Of a DNA stretch of 15,300 nt, positions 1 to 7,655 are shown in pieces. This DNA is from T3SED10-47 sp046483725. Its GTDB lineage: Bacteria; Bipolaricaulota; Bipolaricaulia; Bipolaricaulales; Bipolaricaulaceae. The stretch spans positions 1 through 15,300 of the forward strand of contig JAWOCQ010000016.1 in assembly GCA_046483725.1 (NCBI GenBank), written 5' to 3'. The first letter of the stretch is position 1. Every line of letters begins with the position of its first letter. The notes beneath the pieces were generated by a model. It searched no databases, was not told the DNA's origin, and saw only the letters and a list, made by a program, of their open reading frames with translations. The position numbers and the translations under genes are program-made.

Positions 1-1
1 C

Positions 2-2257
2 CTTGCCGGGGGCTATAACCGGCTCAAGACGGCCATCGCCGGCCGGACCGTGGAAAACGAGGACCTCGTGAATCTCCCCAACTGGCTCCCGCTCGACTTC
101 CGCATCCCGGGCGGCAAATGGTTCAACCTACAACAGGTGGAGATCCTCTCCTATCGCCAGGAGCTTGACATCAAACGGGGCGTCCTCCAGCGCAGAGTCC
201 ACTTCCGCGACCAGGAAGGACGGGAGAGCAGGGTGTGCAGCCGCCAGCTGGTAAGCATGTCTGATATGCACATGGCGGCGCTGGAGGTGACCATCATTCC
301 GGCAAACTGGTCCGGGACGCTGGAGATCCGCAGCGCCCTGGATGGGCGGGTGACCAATTCCGGAGTGGCCCGTTACCGCGCGCTGTCCAGCAGGCACCTG
401 GAACCGGTGGAAACACGAAAGATCGATGAGCACTCCATCCTTCTAAAAGCGCGCACCAACCAGTCCAAGATCACCATCGCCGAGGCAGCCCGGATCCAGG
501 TGTTCCGCGGAACCAAACAGGAACCGCTCGAGCCCGCCATCGAGGAGGAAACGGGCTACGTCGGCCAAGGGTTCACCGTGGAAGTTTCGGAAGGCGAACC
601 CCTGACGGTGGAGAAAGTGGTCGGCCTGTACACATCACGCGACGACGCTGTCTCCGAGTGCGGCCTGGCGGCCGAGCAAGCCGTACAGGAGGCCGGACGG
701 TTCAGAGAACTGCTCGTTCCCCATACCCTGACGTGGAAGCAGCTGTGGCGGTGGTTTAACATGGATCTTGAGTTAGCTAGCCCTGAGGCCGATCATTACA
801 TTCAAAAGATACTACACCTGTATAGCTTCCATCTATTGCAGAGCGCTTCGCGGTATTCCCTGGATATCGACGTGGGCATGCCCGCGCGCGGCTGGCACGG
901 GGAGGCCTATCGCGGGCACATCTTCTGGGATGAGCTGATCATCTTCCCCTTCCTGAACTACCGGGCACCCCAGATCACCCATACCCTGCTCATGTACCGC
1001 TACCGGCGGCTGGACGAGGCGCGCAAAGCAGCCCGCGAGCTGGGGTACAAGGGGGCCATGTTCCCCTGGCAAAGCGGCAGCGACGGCAGGGAGGAGACCC
1101 AGCAGTACCACCTCAACCCCCGCTCGGGTAACTGGAACCCCGATAACTCCCATCTACAACGCCACATAAATGCGGGCATCGCCTACAACGTATGGCAGTA
1201 CTATGAGGTCAGCGGCGACCTGGAGTTCCTCTCCTTTTACGGCGCAGAGATGATCCTGGAGATCGCACGGTTTTGGTCCAGTTTGGCCACCTACAACCGC
1301 AAGCGCGGTCGCTACGAGATCCGCGGAGTGATGGGCCCTGACGAGTTCCATGACGCCTACCCGGATTCGGAAGCCCCAGGCCTGAACAACAATGCCTACA
1401 CCAACATCATGGCCGTGTTCGTGTGGGACCGGGCGCTTGACCTCCTGGAAATCCTCCCCGGGCACGAGCTGCAGCGGCTCCGCGAGCAACTGGGGATAGA
1501 GGACGCGGAGGTCACCAGATGGAGAGAACTAAGCCGCAAAATGCTGGTCCCGTTTCATGACGACGGGATCATTAGCCAGTTCGAAGGTTACGAGAACCTA
1601 CAGGAGTTCGACTGGGAGGGTTACCAAGAGAAGTATGGAAACATCCAGCGGTTGGATCGCATTCTGGAGGCGGAGGGAGATACCCCCAACCGGTATAAGG
1701 CCTCCAAGCAGGCCGACGCGCTGATGCTATTCTACCTGTTCTCCGCACAGGAGCTAAGCGGGCTACTGGAGCAGCTCGGTTACCCGTTCGAACACGACAC
1801 CATACCCAAGAACATCGACTACTACCTGAAACGCACCTCCAACGGCTCCTCCCTCAGCTGGATCATCCACTCCTGGGTGGCAGCCCGCCGAGATCGGAAG
1901 CATTCTTGGGAGCTGTTTGAGCACGCCCTGAAGACCGATGTGGCCGATATTCAAGGAGGGACCACCCCGGAGGGGATACATCTGGGAGCGATGGCCGGCT
2001 GCGTGGACCTAATCCAGCGGGGCTACACCGGTTTGGAGTGCCGCCATGGAGTGTTGCACTTCAACCCGCAATTCCCTGAACCACTGAACAAACTAGGCAT
2101 GCATCTACGCTATCGCGGAAACTCACTGGAGGTGGAGATCACACCCCACAGCTTGAAGGTGTGCCCTCCCTCCACCATGAAGGACCCAGTGAAGATCGGG
2201 GTCAAGGACCAAGTAGTGGAACTCAAGCCCGGAGAGCCGCTAGAGTTCGAGCTGTAA
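2..2257 (+). CDS. GH65 family disaccharide phosphorylase, 5'-incomplete
   Basis: Glycoside hydrolase family 65 enzymes are cytoplasmic inverting phosphorylases that split an alpha-linked glucose disaccharide (trehalose, kojibiose, maltose or similar) with phosphate into beta-glucose 1-phosphate and glucose. A GTG at 50 could serve as a start, but the frame stays open to base 2 and reads AGGYNRL..IAGRTVENEDLVNLPNW, the family's conserved N-terminal segment, so the gene begins upstream of the window. Counting from codon 50: GHIFWDE at 289-295; GPDEFH at 429-434 with E432 as the expected general acid; KQAD at 553-556; and TPEGIHLGAM from 639, part of the phosphate-binding region. The C-terminal all-beta domain is complete. 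No HAD (beta-phosphoglucomutase) domain is fused; one may lie upstream. Family assignment is firm. Substrate is undecided, because the specificity loop cannot be read reliably by eye. Confidence 0.93.
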   Translation, partial: LAGGYNRLKTAIAGRTVENEDLVNLPNWLPLDFRIPGGKWFNLQQVEILSYRQELDIKRGVLQRRVHFRDQEGRESRVCSRQLVSMSDMHMAALEVTIIPANWSGTLEIRSALDGRVTNSGVARYRALSSRHLEPVETRKIDEHSILLKARTNQSKITIAEAARIQVFRGTKQEPLEPAIEEETGYVGQGFTVEVSEGEPLTVEKVVGLYTSRDDAVSECGLAAEQAVQEAGRFRELLVPHTLTWKQLWRWFNMDLELASPEADHYIQKILHLYSFHLLQSASRYSLDIDVGMPARGWHGEAYRGHIFWDELIIFPFLNYRAPQITHTLLMYRYRRLDEARKAARELGYKGAMFPWQSGSDGREETQQYHLNPRSGNWNPDNSHLQRHINAGIAYNVWQYYEVSGDLEFLSFYGAEMILEIARFWSSLATYNRKRGRYEIRGVMGPDEFHDAYPDSEAPGLNNNAYTNIMAVFVWDRALDLLEILPGHELQRLREQLGIEDAEVTRWRELSRKMLVPFHDDGIISQFEGYENLQEFDWEGYQEKYGNIQRLDRILEAEGDTPNRYKASKQADALMLFYLFSAQELSGLLEQLGYPFEHDTIPKNIDYYLKRTSNGSSLSWIIHSWVAARRDRKHSWELFEHALKTDVADIQGGTTPEGIHLGAMAGCVDLIQRGYTGLECRHGVLHFNPQFPEPLNKLGMHLRYRGNSLEVEITPHSLKVCPPSTMKDPVKIGVKDQVVELKPGEPLEFEL

Positions 2258-2378
2258 GCCCCCGGCCGGCGCAGTATGATACGCACGCAGGGAAGGTGCG
2301 CGGCCGAAGCGCCTTGAATAGTGACCGAGCCTGCACCGCCGCGTAGGCCGGCACCGTTCCCCAAAAGGGGTGATCGAA

Positions 2379-3653
2379 GTGAAGAAGTTCCTGTGCTTGT
2401 GTGTGGTATTGGTGTTCAGCATCGCCGGATGGGCCGGGCCGCGGCTCGTGCTCTACTCACCGGGGTTCGCGCTCGTGGAGGAGACCCGCGAACTCGAGCT
2501 CGAGGCCCACGGCACCATTGTGCTGGACGGCCTCCCCCAGCAATGGTTGCCCGATAGCCTCGTCGTGGACGGGCTAACGGTGTTGCGCGCTCGGCCCTTG
2601 GGTGTAGGTGATCTGCTCACCGAAGCAATGGACCCCAGGGCACAGCCGGACACTCCTGTAGCCCCATTCGACCTCGTCGGACAGTTGGTCCAGGTCGTGG
2701 CCGGAGGCCGGACGCTCACGGGTCGGCTTCTGTCCGCAGGGGAGAACCTGGTGCTGGCCACGCTGGAGGGGACCGTGGTGCTCCCCGACTACGAGCAGCT
2801 AACCGTGCCCCAGCCACTGGGGGCAGCCGTGGAAATCGAGTACGAAGCGGCGGAAGGTCCGACAGAGATCACGCTGTGCTATTTGACCGAGGGGCTCCGC
2901 TGGTCGACGCAGTATGCCGCAGTGCTCGGGGACGAACTCCTCACTCTCACGGGCCAGGCCCAGCTAGTCAACACGACCGGGATGTCGTTTACAAAAGCGC
3001 AGGTCGAGCTTATCGCCGGCGATATCGATGAGCCCACTGTCAGGGAAGCAGTGCGGGCAGATGCCCCGCTGGCGCTTGCCGCCGCTCCCAGGGCAGAAGT
3101 CGAGATCGCGCCCGCCGCCGAGTACCAGCGGTACACGCTCCCAGAGCCAGTGGACCTATCCGAGGGCACGATCTACACCCCGCTGGTGACCGGCGAGACA
3201 CCTTATGAGCGCGTGTACCAGTTCCGGGGTGGGCCTGTTCGCGCGTTCATCACGTTCGACAACGACCTCGCGCCGCTGCCGGCGGGGGAAGTGCGCGTGT
3301 TCGATGAGGGTGGCTCCCTCTTCGCCGGGGCCGCGCGCATCGGCCATACGCCGGTCGACGAAACAATAGAGCTCGACATCGGCTCCGCGTTCGACCTCAC
3401 CGGGGAACGCGTCCACCTCCGGCGGGAACGGCCCACCGACCAGCTGTACAGGGACACCTACCGCATCGTGATCCGCTCGGCCAAGGACGAGGACGTGACC
3501 GTGCAAGCGCTGGAGAGCATGCGCGGCACTTGGAACATCATCCGCACCACCGAGCCCTATGAGGCGGTGTCCGCGCAAGAGATCCGGTTTGATCTCCAGG
3601 TAACGGCCGGCGGGGATGCGATAGTGGAGTACACCGTGGAGGGGCGCCACTAG
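2379..3653 (+). CDS. Exported DUF4139 domain protein
   Basis: The protein has 424 residues with a clear signal peptide: KK, a hydrophobic run, then a cleavage site near GWAG, so it is probably periplasmic or cell-surface. The central part (YLTEGLRWSTQYAAVL, then LTGQAQLVNTTGMSF and AQVELIAGDI) matches the DUF4139 pattern of beta-rich domains of unknown function. The C-terminal half continues as beta-strand-rich sequence ending in DLQVTAGGDAIVEYTVEG, also typical. A GTG at 2370 is possible, but the GTG at 2379 is preferred. It follows AAAAGGGGTGATC (2363-2375), which matches the 16S anti-SD complement at 11 of 13 positions with a good spacing, and it puts the two lysines right at the start of the signal peptide. 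No enzymatic residues are recognisable. The gene stands alone after the GH65 gene (about 120 bp gap). Confidence 0.85.
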   Translation: MKKFLCLCVVLVFSIAGWAGPRLVLYSPGFALVEETRELELEAHGTIVLDGLPQQWLPDSLVVDGLTVLRARPLGVGDLLTEAMDPRAQPDTPVAPFDLVGQLVQVVAGGRTLTGRLLSAGENLVLATLEGTVVLPDYEQLTVPQPLGAAVEIEYEAAEGPTEITLCYLTEGLRWSTQYAAVLGDELLTLTGQAQLVNTTGMSFTKAQVELIAGDIDEPTVREAVRADAPLALAAAPRAEVEIAPAAEYQRYTLPEPVDLSEGTIYTPLVTGETPYERVYQFRGGPVRAFITFDNDLAPLPAGEVRVFDEGGSLFAGAARIGHTPVDETIELDIGSAFDLTGERVHLRRERPTDQLYRDTYRIVIRSAKDEDVTVQALESMRGTWNIIRTTEPYEAVSAQEIRFDLQVTAGGDAIVEYTVEGRH

Positions 3654-3675
3654 AGAGAGCCTTCATATCCCTCAT

Positions 3676-3712
3676 CACACCCGCTGCCGGCTAGCCTCCG
3701 GCGGCGGGTGTG
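3676..3712 (+). terminator. Strong hairpin after the DUF4139 gene
   Basis: A 15-bp inverted repeat (arms 3676-3690 and 3698-3712, one G-T wobble, 7-nt loop) lies 22 bp after the stop of the DUF4139 gene and 47 bp before the glycosylase start. It is followed by TGCTCCCCGA, with no T-tract, so it is an atypical intrinsic terminator or a transcript 3'-end stabiliser. Confidence 0.6.
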
Positions 3713-3759
3713 CTCCCCGAGTGCTGGAGCCTTCGCCAACGGGGGGGAAGATTCCTCGT

Positions 3760-4422
3760 ATGGCGGAGAGGGTTGCACACCGGCTGAGCGAGCTGTACGC
3801 GGCTCTACAGAAGGCCTACGGCCCCCAGAACTGGTGGCCGGCGGATGGCCCCTTCGAGATGATGGTCGGCGCGGTGCTCACCCAGGCCACCTCGTGGGGC
3901 AACGCAAAACGGGCGATCGACGCGCTCAAGGGGGCTGGCGGCCTTTCCATGGAGGCCCTAACCCGGCTATCGCAGGAGGATCTCGCTACCTTGATCCGTC
4001 CGAGCGGCTTCTTCCGCCAGAAGGCGCAGCGTCTCAAGGCGCTGGTGGCTCTGGTGAACGACCATGGTGGCCTCCGGGGTCTGTTTCGTCTGCCGACGCC
4101 GGAGCTGCGCCGGCGTCTGCTCGACGTGCCGGGGGTGGGTCCCGAGACCGCCGATTGCATTCTGCTCTACGCCTGCGGGCGGCCGGTGTTCGTCGTGGAC
4201 GCCTACACCCGACGCATCCTCGTGCGCCTAGGGCTGCTCGCCGATGAGCGGGTCGCTTACGATCGCGTGGCGGGGCTGTTCACCGACCAACTGCCCGCTG
4301 ATCCAGACCTCTACGGCGAATTCCATGCCCTGCTTGTCCGCCACGCAAACGCCCACTGCCACGTGCGCCCCGTCTGTGGGGGTTGTCCCCTTTTGCCGCG
4401 CTGCGAGCACGCCTCTTTGTGA
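3760..4422 (+). CDS. Endonuclease III-like HhH-GPD DNA glycosylase with 4Fe-4S cluster
   Basis: This is a base-excision repair glycosylase of the HhH-GPD superfamily, closest in layout to the 'endonuclease III-related' (MagIII-like) branch. The N-terminus (YGPQNWWPADGPFEMMVGAVLTQATSW) is characteristic of that branch. The hairpin-helix-hairpin PGVGPETA is at 124-131. The catalytic Asp is D147 in FVVDAYTRR. The cluster ligands are C200-x5-C206-x2-C209-x5-C215. At the position of E. coli Nth Lys120 there is Glu (E129), so a monofunctional glycosylase without Lys-based AP-lyase activity is inferred. A GTG at 3721 is in frame, but ATG 3760 is chosen because GGGGGGGAAG lies 9 nt upstream and family similarity begins here. 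Length 220 aa is normal. Exact base specificity (alkylated versus oxidised) cannot be told. Confidence 0.88.
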   Translation: MAERVAHRLSELYAALQKAYGPQNWWPADGPFEMMVGAVLTQATSWGNAKRAIDALKGAGGLSMEALTRLSQEDLATLIRPSGFFRQKAQRLKALVALVNDHGGLRGLFRLPTPELRRRLLDVPGVGPETADCILLYACGRPVFVVDAYTRRILVRLGLLADERVAYDRVAGLFTDQLPADPDLYGEFHALLVRHANAHCHVRPVCGGCPLLPRCEHASL

Positions 4423-4466
4423 CCGGGCGGGCCCAGTCACGTGTCCCCAGCAAAGTCGGTGGCTCC

Positions 4467-4502
4467 ACGTACCCGGTACGTTCGCGTCCCGCACCGGACG
4501 CG
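4467..4502 (+). other. Two tandem small hairpins between convergent genes
   Basis: Two adjacent inverted repeats lie 45 bp after the glycosylase stop. The first has ACGTAC arms (4467-4472 and 4476-4481, CCG between). The second has CGCGTCC/GGACGCG arms (4483-4489 and 4496-4502). Possible transcript 3' structure; function unknown. Confidence 0.4.
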
Positions 4503-4594
4503 GATAAAGAGCTTTGAATGGCTCGGAAAGCACCACCCTGGACGAGTAGCGGACTGCTGGCCATCTCCATGTACGTTTAGTCGGGCACGTATAG

Positions 4595-4626
4595 ACGAGC
4601 GAGGCGCCGCCCGGCGCCCCGCTCGT
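4595..4626. terminator. Bidirectional terminator-like hairpin between glycosylase gene and satP
   Basis: A 14-bp GC-rich stem with one A-C mismatch (arms 4595-4608 and 4613-4626, loop GCCC) sits between two convergent genes. On the plus strand it is followed by the pyrimidine-rich TCGGTCTTCCTTCT, so it can end the glycosylase transcript. It also lies 26 bp past the stop of the transporter gene on the other strand. Confidence 0.65.
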
Positions 4627-4652
4627 TCGGTCTTCCTTCTAGCGATGGATTG

Positions 4653-5231
4653 CTACTTGCGTTCCCCAATCGGCAACACCGTGCGGCCGTGCACGTTGTT
4701 GATGAGGATCCCCGCCGCCGCGTACCAGGCAATCAGCGCGCATAGAATGCCCTCGTAGCCGGCGATGGTGTGGACCAGAGGTACGAACTCACCGATTGCC
4801 AAGAGGAAAAACAAGATTGTCAAGGTGATGAACACCCACGTAATTGCCTTAGGCATTTTGAGGGACGCGATCGTCGCATACCCCGTGAAAATGCCCCACG
4901 CGATGAACACCACCGCCATCCCGGCAGGGGGGACATCTACGAACCCCTCCACCCCCGCAAGCCGCAGAAAGAAGAAGACGGCCACGCCCATCCAGAACGC
5001 CCCGAACGACGAAAAGCACGTCGCCCCGAATATGTCACCCCGGCGCACTTCCCACATCCCTGCGGCGAACTGGGCCACGCCTCCGTAGAACATCGCCACC
5101 GGCATGACGATGCCAAGTGTTGCGGCATCGACCAGCCCGGCGTTCACGATATTGAGAATGAACGTAGATAGGGCAAATCCTCCCAATCCAAGCGCTCCCA
5201 CGTTCGCCAACCCGTTGTTCTGCGTGCTCAT
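4653..5231 (-). CDS. satP: SatP/YaaH (GPR1/FUN34) family acetate transporter
   Basis: A small membrane protein (192 aa) of the AceTr family, which imports acetate or succinate with protons or forms acetate channels. Six hydrophobic segments are visible. The conserved N-terminal block NVGALGLGGFALSTFILNI and the block YGGVAQFAAGMWE...FGATCFSSFGAFW are family signatures. The canonical NPAPLGL is changed here to NVGALGL. An upstream in-frame start at 5324 would add an Arg-rich, non-hydrophobic extension. ATG 5231 is preferred because AGGGGG lies directly upstream at SD distance and it leaves the usual short cytoplasmic N-terminus. It is monocistronic and convergent with the glycosylase gene. Substrate (acetate versus other short acids) is inferred from the family only. 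Confidence 0.88.
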   Translation of the reverse strand: MSTQNNGLANVGALGLGGFALSTFILNIVNAGLVDAATLGIVMPVAMFYGGVAQFAAGMWEVRRGDIFGATCFSSFGAFWMGVAVFFFLRLAGVEGFVDVPPAGMAVVFIAWGIFTGYATIASLKMPKAITWVFITLTILFFLLAIGEFVPLVHTIAGYEGILCALIAWYAAAGILINNVHGRTVLPIGERK

Positions 5232-5442
5232 GCAACCCCCTGTTCTGTTAGTCCAGCGGACCCTTAGCTCAATCCGGACCCGCTCCAGCCCTAACAAATT
5301 CGTGAAACCCAGCCTTGCGTCCAAGCCCGAAGTCTAGCCAAAGCACCCGGGGCCCTCAATGCTCCTAGCCGATCCCGTGTACCGGACCACGGAGTTACCG
5401 GGAGTGTATCAAGGCTTGGCGATCGAACGGTGCCTCACAAGA

Positions 5443-5468
5443 CGCGCTACCGGCGGAAAACCGGCGCG
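5443..5468 (-). terminator. Possible terminator hairpin after the copper ATPase gene
   Basis: An inverted repeat 13 bp past the ATPase stop pairs CGCG+CCGG on each side (5461-5468 with 5443-5446 and 5450-5453, 3-nt bulge, 7-nt loop containing TTTT). On the minus strand it is followed by TCTTGTG, so the T-tract is weak. Confidence 0.35.
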
Positions 5469-5480
5469 ATTGGCCTCTGA

Positions 5481-7565
5481 CTAGATCTCAGCTCGCCGCA
5501 AGAGCTGAGCGTTGAGGGCCACGACCACGGTACTGGTGGACATCAGCACAGCCCCCACCGCTGGCGCCAGAAGGAACCCCGCCCAGGCCAGCACACCTCC
5601 GGCAAGCGGAATCGCCACAACGTTGTAGCCGGCCGCCCACCACAGATTCTGCACCATCTTCCGATAGCTGGCGTGGCTGAGCCGCAAGATCCGCGACACA
5701 TCGCGCGGATCGCTGCGTACCAACACCACCTCTCCCGCTTCCACCGCCACATCGGTGCCCGCTCCAATGGCCACGCCAAGGTCGGCGGTCACCAGCGCCG
5801 GGGCGTCGTTTACCCCGTCCCCGACCATCGCTACTCGCTTGCCCCGGCCCTGCAGCTCTTCGATCCTGGCCGCCTTGTCTTCGGGAAGTACCTCAGCAAA
5901 CACCAACTCGATACCTAGTTCCTTTCCCACAGCCTGGGCGACCTGCCCAGAGTCCCCGGTGATCATCGCCACTTCCACGCCTTGTTGCTTCAGGCTTTGC
6001 ACAGCCTCGTACGACTCGGGCCGGATGGCGTCGGCGACGGAGAACACCACCAACACTTGCTCGTCCTCTACGAGGTAGATCGCCGCCTGCCCGGCGCCAC
6101 CGAAGCGCTCGGCGGCCTCCTTCAGTTCCTTAGGTGGTTCGGCGTCCAACTCCTCGAGCAACGCCGGGCCACCCACCTTCAGCGCGCGGCCCTCCACCGT
6201 CGCTTGCACCCCCCGGCCGGGCACCGCTCGAAACTCCTCAGCAGCAGGAAGCTCAAGGTCCTGTTCACGGGCGCTCATCAGTATCGCTTGGGCAATCGGG
6301 TGCTCGGAGTCGCGCTCCACCGCCGCAGCCAGCCGGAGGGCCTCCTGCTCTTCAAGATCACCGGCAGCCACGGTCTCGATCACCCGGTGCTCGCCAAGTG
6401 TGAGCGTACCGGTCTTGTCAAACACCACTGTGTCGATGCTTCTCGCTACCTCCAGTCCACGTCGATCGCGCACAAGCAAGCCACCTCGGGCACCCAGCGT
6501 GGTGGAAATCGCGATCACCAGGGGTATGGCCAACCCCAACGCATGGGGACAGGCGATGACGAGCACCGTGACCATTCGTGTGATGGTGAAGTTCACTGTG
6601 GCCCCGGAAACCAGCCACGCAATCAGCGTAAGCCCACCGGCCCCGATCGCCACCAAGGTCAGGAAGTACGCCGCCCGGTCGGCCAAGTCCTGGGCGCGGG
6701 AACGCGAGGTCTGCGCTTGCTCCACCAGGCGCATGATCCCGGCCAGGGTCGTGCCCTCTCCCACCCCCGTAACTTCAACCCGCAGCGAACCTTCCCCGTT
6801 GATCGTTCCCGCGATCAGCTTGTCGCCCGCCTCCTTTCCCGCCGGCCGGGACTCCCCGGTGATCATCGCTTCGTTCACCGAGCTCTTGCCGCTTTGAGCA
6901 ACACCGTCGGCGGGCACGCTTGCCCCAGGGCGGAGGAGGATCAGGTCGCCCGGCCGCAGCTCGTTGACCGTCACCTCTTCCACCTCGTCCCCCTCGCCAA
7001 GACGGAGAGCTGTGTCGGGAAGAAGCTTGGCCAGCTCCTTCAGCGCACCTTGCGCCTGGAAAACCGAGCGCATCTCGATCCAATGCCCCAGAAGCATGAT
7101 CGTCACCAGCGTCGCCAGCTCCCACCACAGCGGGCTTCCCGGGAAGCCCGCCGTCACCGCCGCGCTGTAGCCGAACGCCACGGCGATGGCCAAAGAGATC
7201 AGGGTCATCATCCCCGGCAAACGGTGCGCCAGTTCGCGCAGGGCCCCCTGCACGAACACCCATCCTCCGTAGAAGAACACTACAGAGCCAAGCACCGCAG
7301 GAATCAGGTCCGATCCGGGAAATACGGGAGCGCGATAACCAAACCACTCTTGTATCATCGGCTCCCAGATCAGCGTAGGTATTGTGAGCGCCAGGCACAC
7401 CAAGAACCGGTCACGGAACATGTTCACGCTGTGGCCTGCGTGCTTGTCGTGACCTCCATCATGCGCACCTTGCCCACCCCCTGCCCCTGGCCCGTCCGCC
7501 GAATCTGAGGAAGTAGCGTGGTGCCGATGATCTCGATGCTGTTGTCCTTCTTCCTTCCGCTCCAT
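5481..7565 (-). CDS. copB: P1B-3 type copper/silver-exporting ATPase (CopB-like)
   Basis: An inner-membrane heavy-metal P-type ATPase of 694 aa. The N-terminus (about residues 1-45) is His-rich with no CxxC metal-binding domain. The motifs are TGES at 236-239, CPH at 339-341 in the sixth transmembrane helix, DKTGT at 383-387 with the phosphorylated Asp, the HP locus at 422-423, GDGVND at 582-587, and the last helices with YNVVAIPLA and MSTSTVVVALNA. CPH instead of CPC, together with the His-rich tail, defines the P1B-3 (CopB) group, which exports Cu(II)/Cu(I) or Ag(I). The first ATG is preceded by GGGGTGGTGA, a reasonable SD. TTGACT at 7605-7610 (minus strand) could be a -35 element, but no matching -10 is clear. 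There is no adjacent CueR/CsoR/CopY regulator or chaperone, so this is a solitary exporter divergent from the GNAT gene. Confidence 0.93.
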   Translation of the reverse strand: MERKEEGQQHRDHRHHATSSDSADGPGAGGGQGAHDGGHDKHAGHSVNMFRDRFLVCLALTIPTLIWEPMIQEWFGYRAPVFPGSDLIPAVLGSVVFFYGGWVFVQGALRELAHRLPGMMTLISLAIAVAFGYSAAVTAGFPGSPLWWELATLVTIMLLGHWIEMRSVFQAQGALKELAKLLPDTALRLGEGDEVEEVTVNELRPGDLILLRPGASVPADGVAQSGKSSVNEAMITGESRPAGKEAGDKLIAGTINGEGSLRVEVTGVGEGTTLAGIMRLVEQAQTSRSRAQDLADRAAYFLTLVAIGAGGLTLIAWLVSGATVNFTITRMVTVLVIACPHALGLAIPLVIAISTTLGARGGLLVRDRRGLEVARSIDTVVFDKTGTLTLGEHRVIETVAAGDLEEQEALRLAAAVERDSEHPIAQAILMSAREQDLELPAAEEFRAVPGRGVQATVEGRALKVGGPALLEELDAEPPKELKEAAERFGGAGQAAIYLVEDEQVLVVFSVADAIRPESYEAVQSLKQQGVEVAMITGDSGQVAQAVGKELGIELVFAEVLPEDKAARIEELQGRGKRVAMVGDGVNDAPALVTADLGVAIGAGTDVAVEAGEVVLVRSDPRDVSRILRLSHASYRKMVQNLWWAAGYNVVAIPLAGGVLAWAGFLLAPAVGAVLMSTSTVVVALNAQLLRRAEI

Positions 7566-7616
7566 AGCTTCACCACCCCATCACTACTATGCCCTCGAAC
7601 TCCCAGTCAAGGGAAG

Positions 7617-7655
7617 CTGGCAGGGCGCCGGGGAGCCCAGTATCCTTCCCGGGTG
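7617..7655 (+). promoter_or_regulatory. Leaderless-type promoter of the GNAT gene
   Basis: TATCCT (7641-7646) ends exactly 6 nt before GTG 7653. CTGGCA (7617-7622) is an acceptable -35 at 18 bp spacing. No SD precedes the GTG, so transcription would start at or next to the start codon. Confidence 0.5.

Noticed and set aside
2314..2349. Promoter for the DUF4139 gene built from TTGAAT at 2314
   Set aside because: No -10-like hexamer lies 16-18 bp downstream; the alternative TATGAT at 2275-2280 has no acceptable -35.
5982..7508. Long open frame (508 codons) on the plus strand opposite the copper ATPase
   Set aside because: It is the antisense of a clearly conserved P-type ATPase. Its product is rich in Arg, His, Gln and Pro with no recognisable domain, as expected for a shadow frame in GC-rich DNA.
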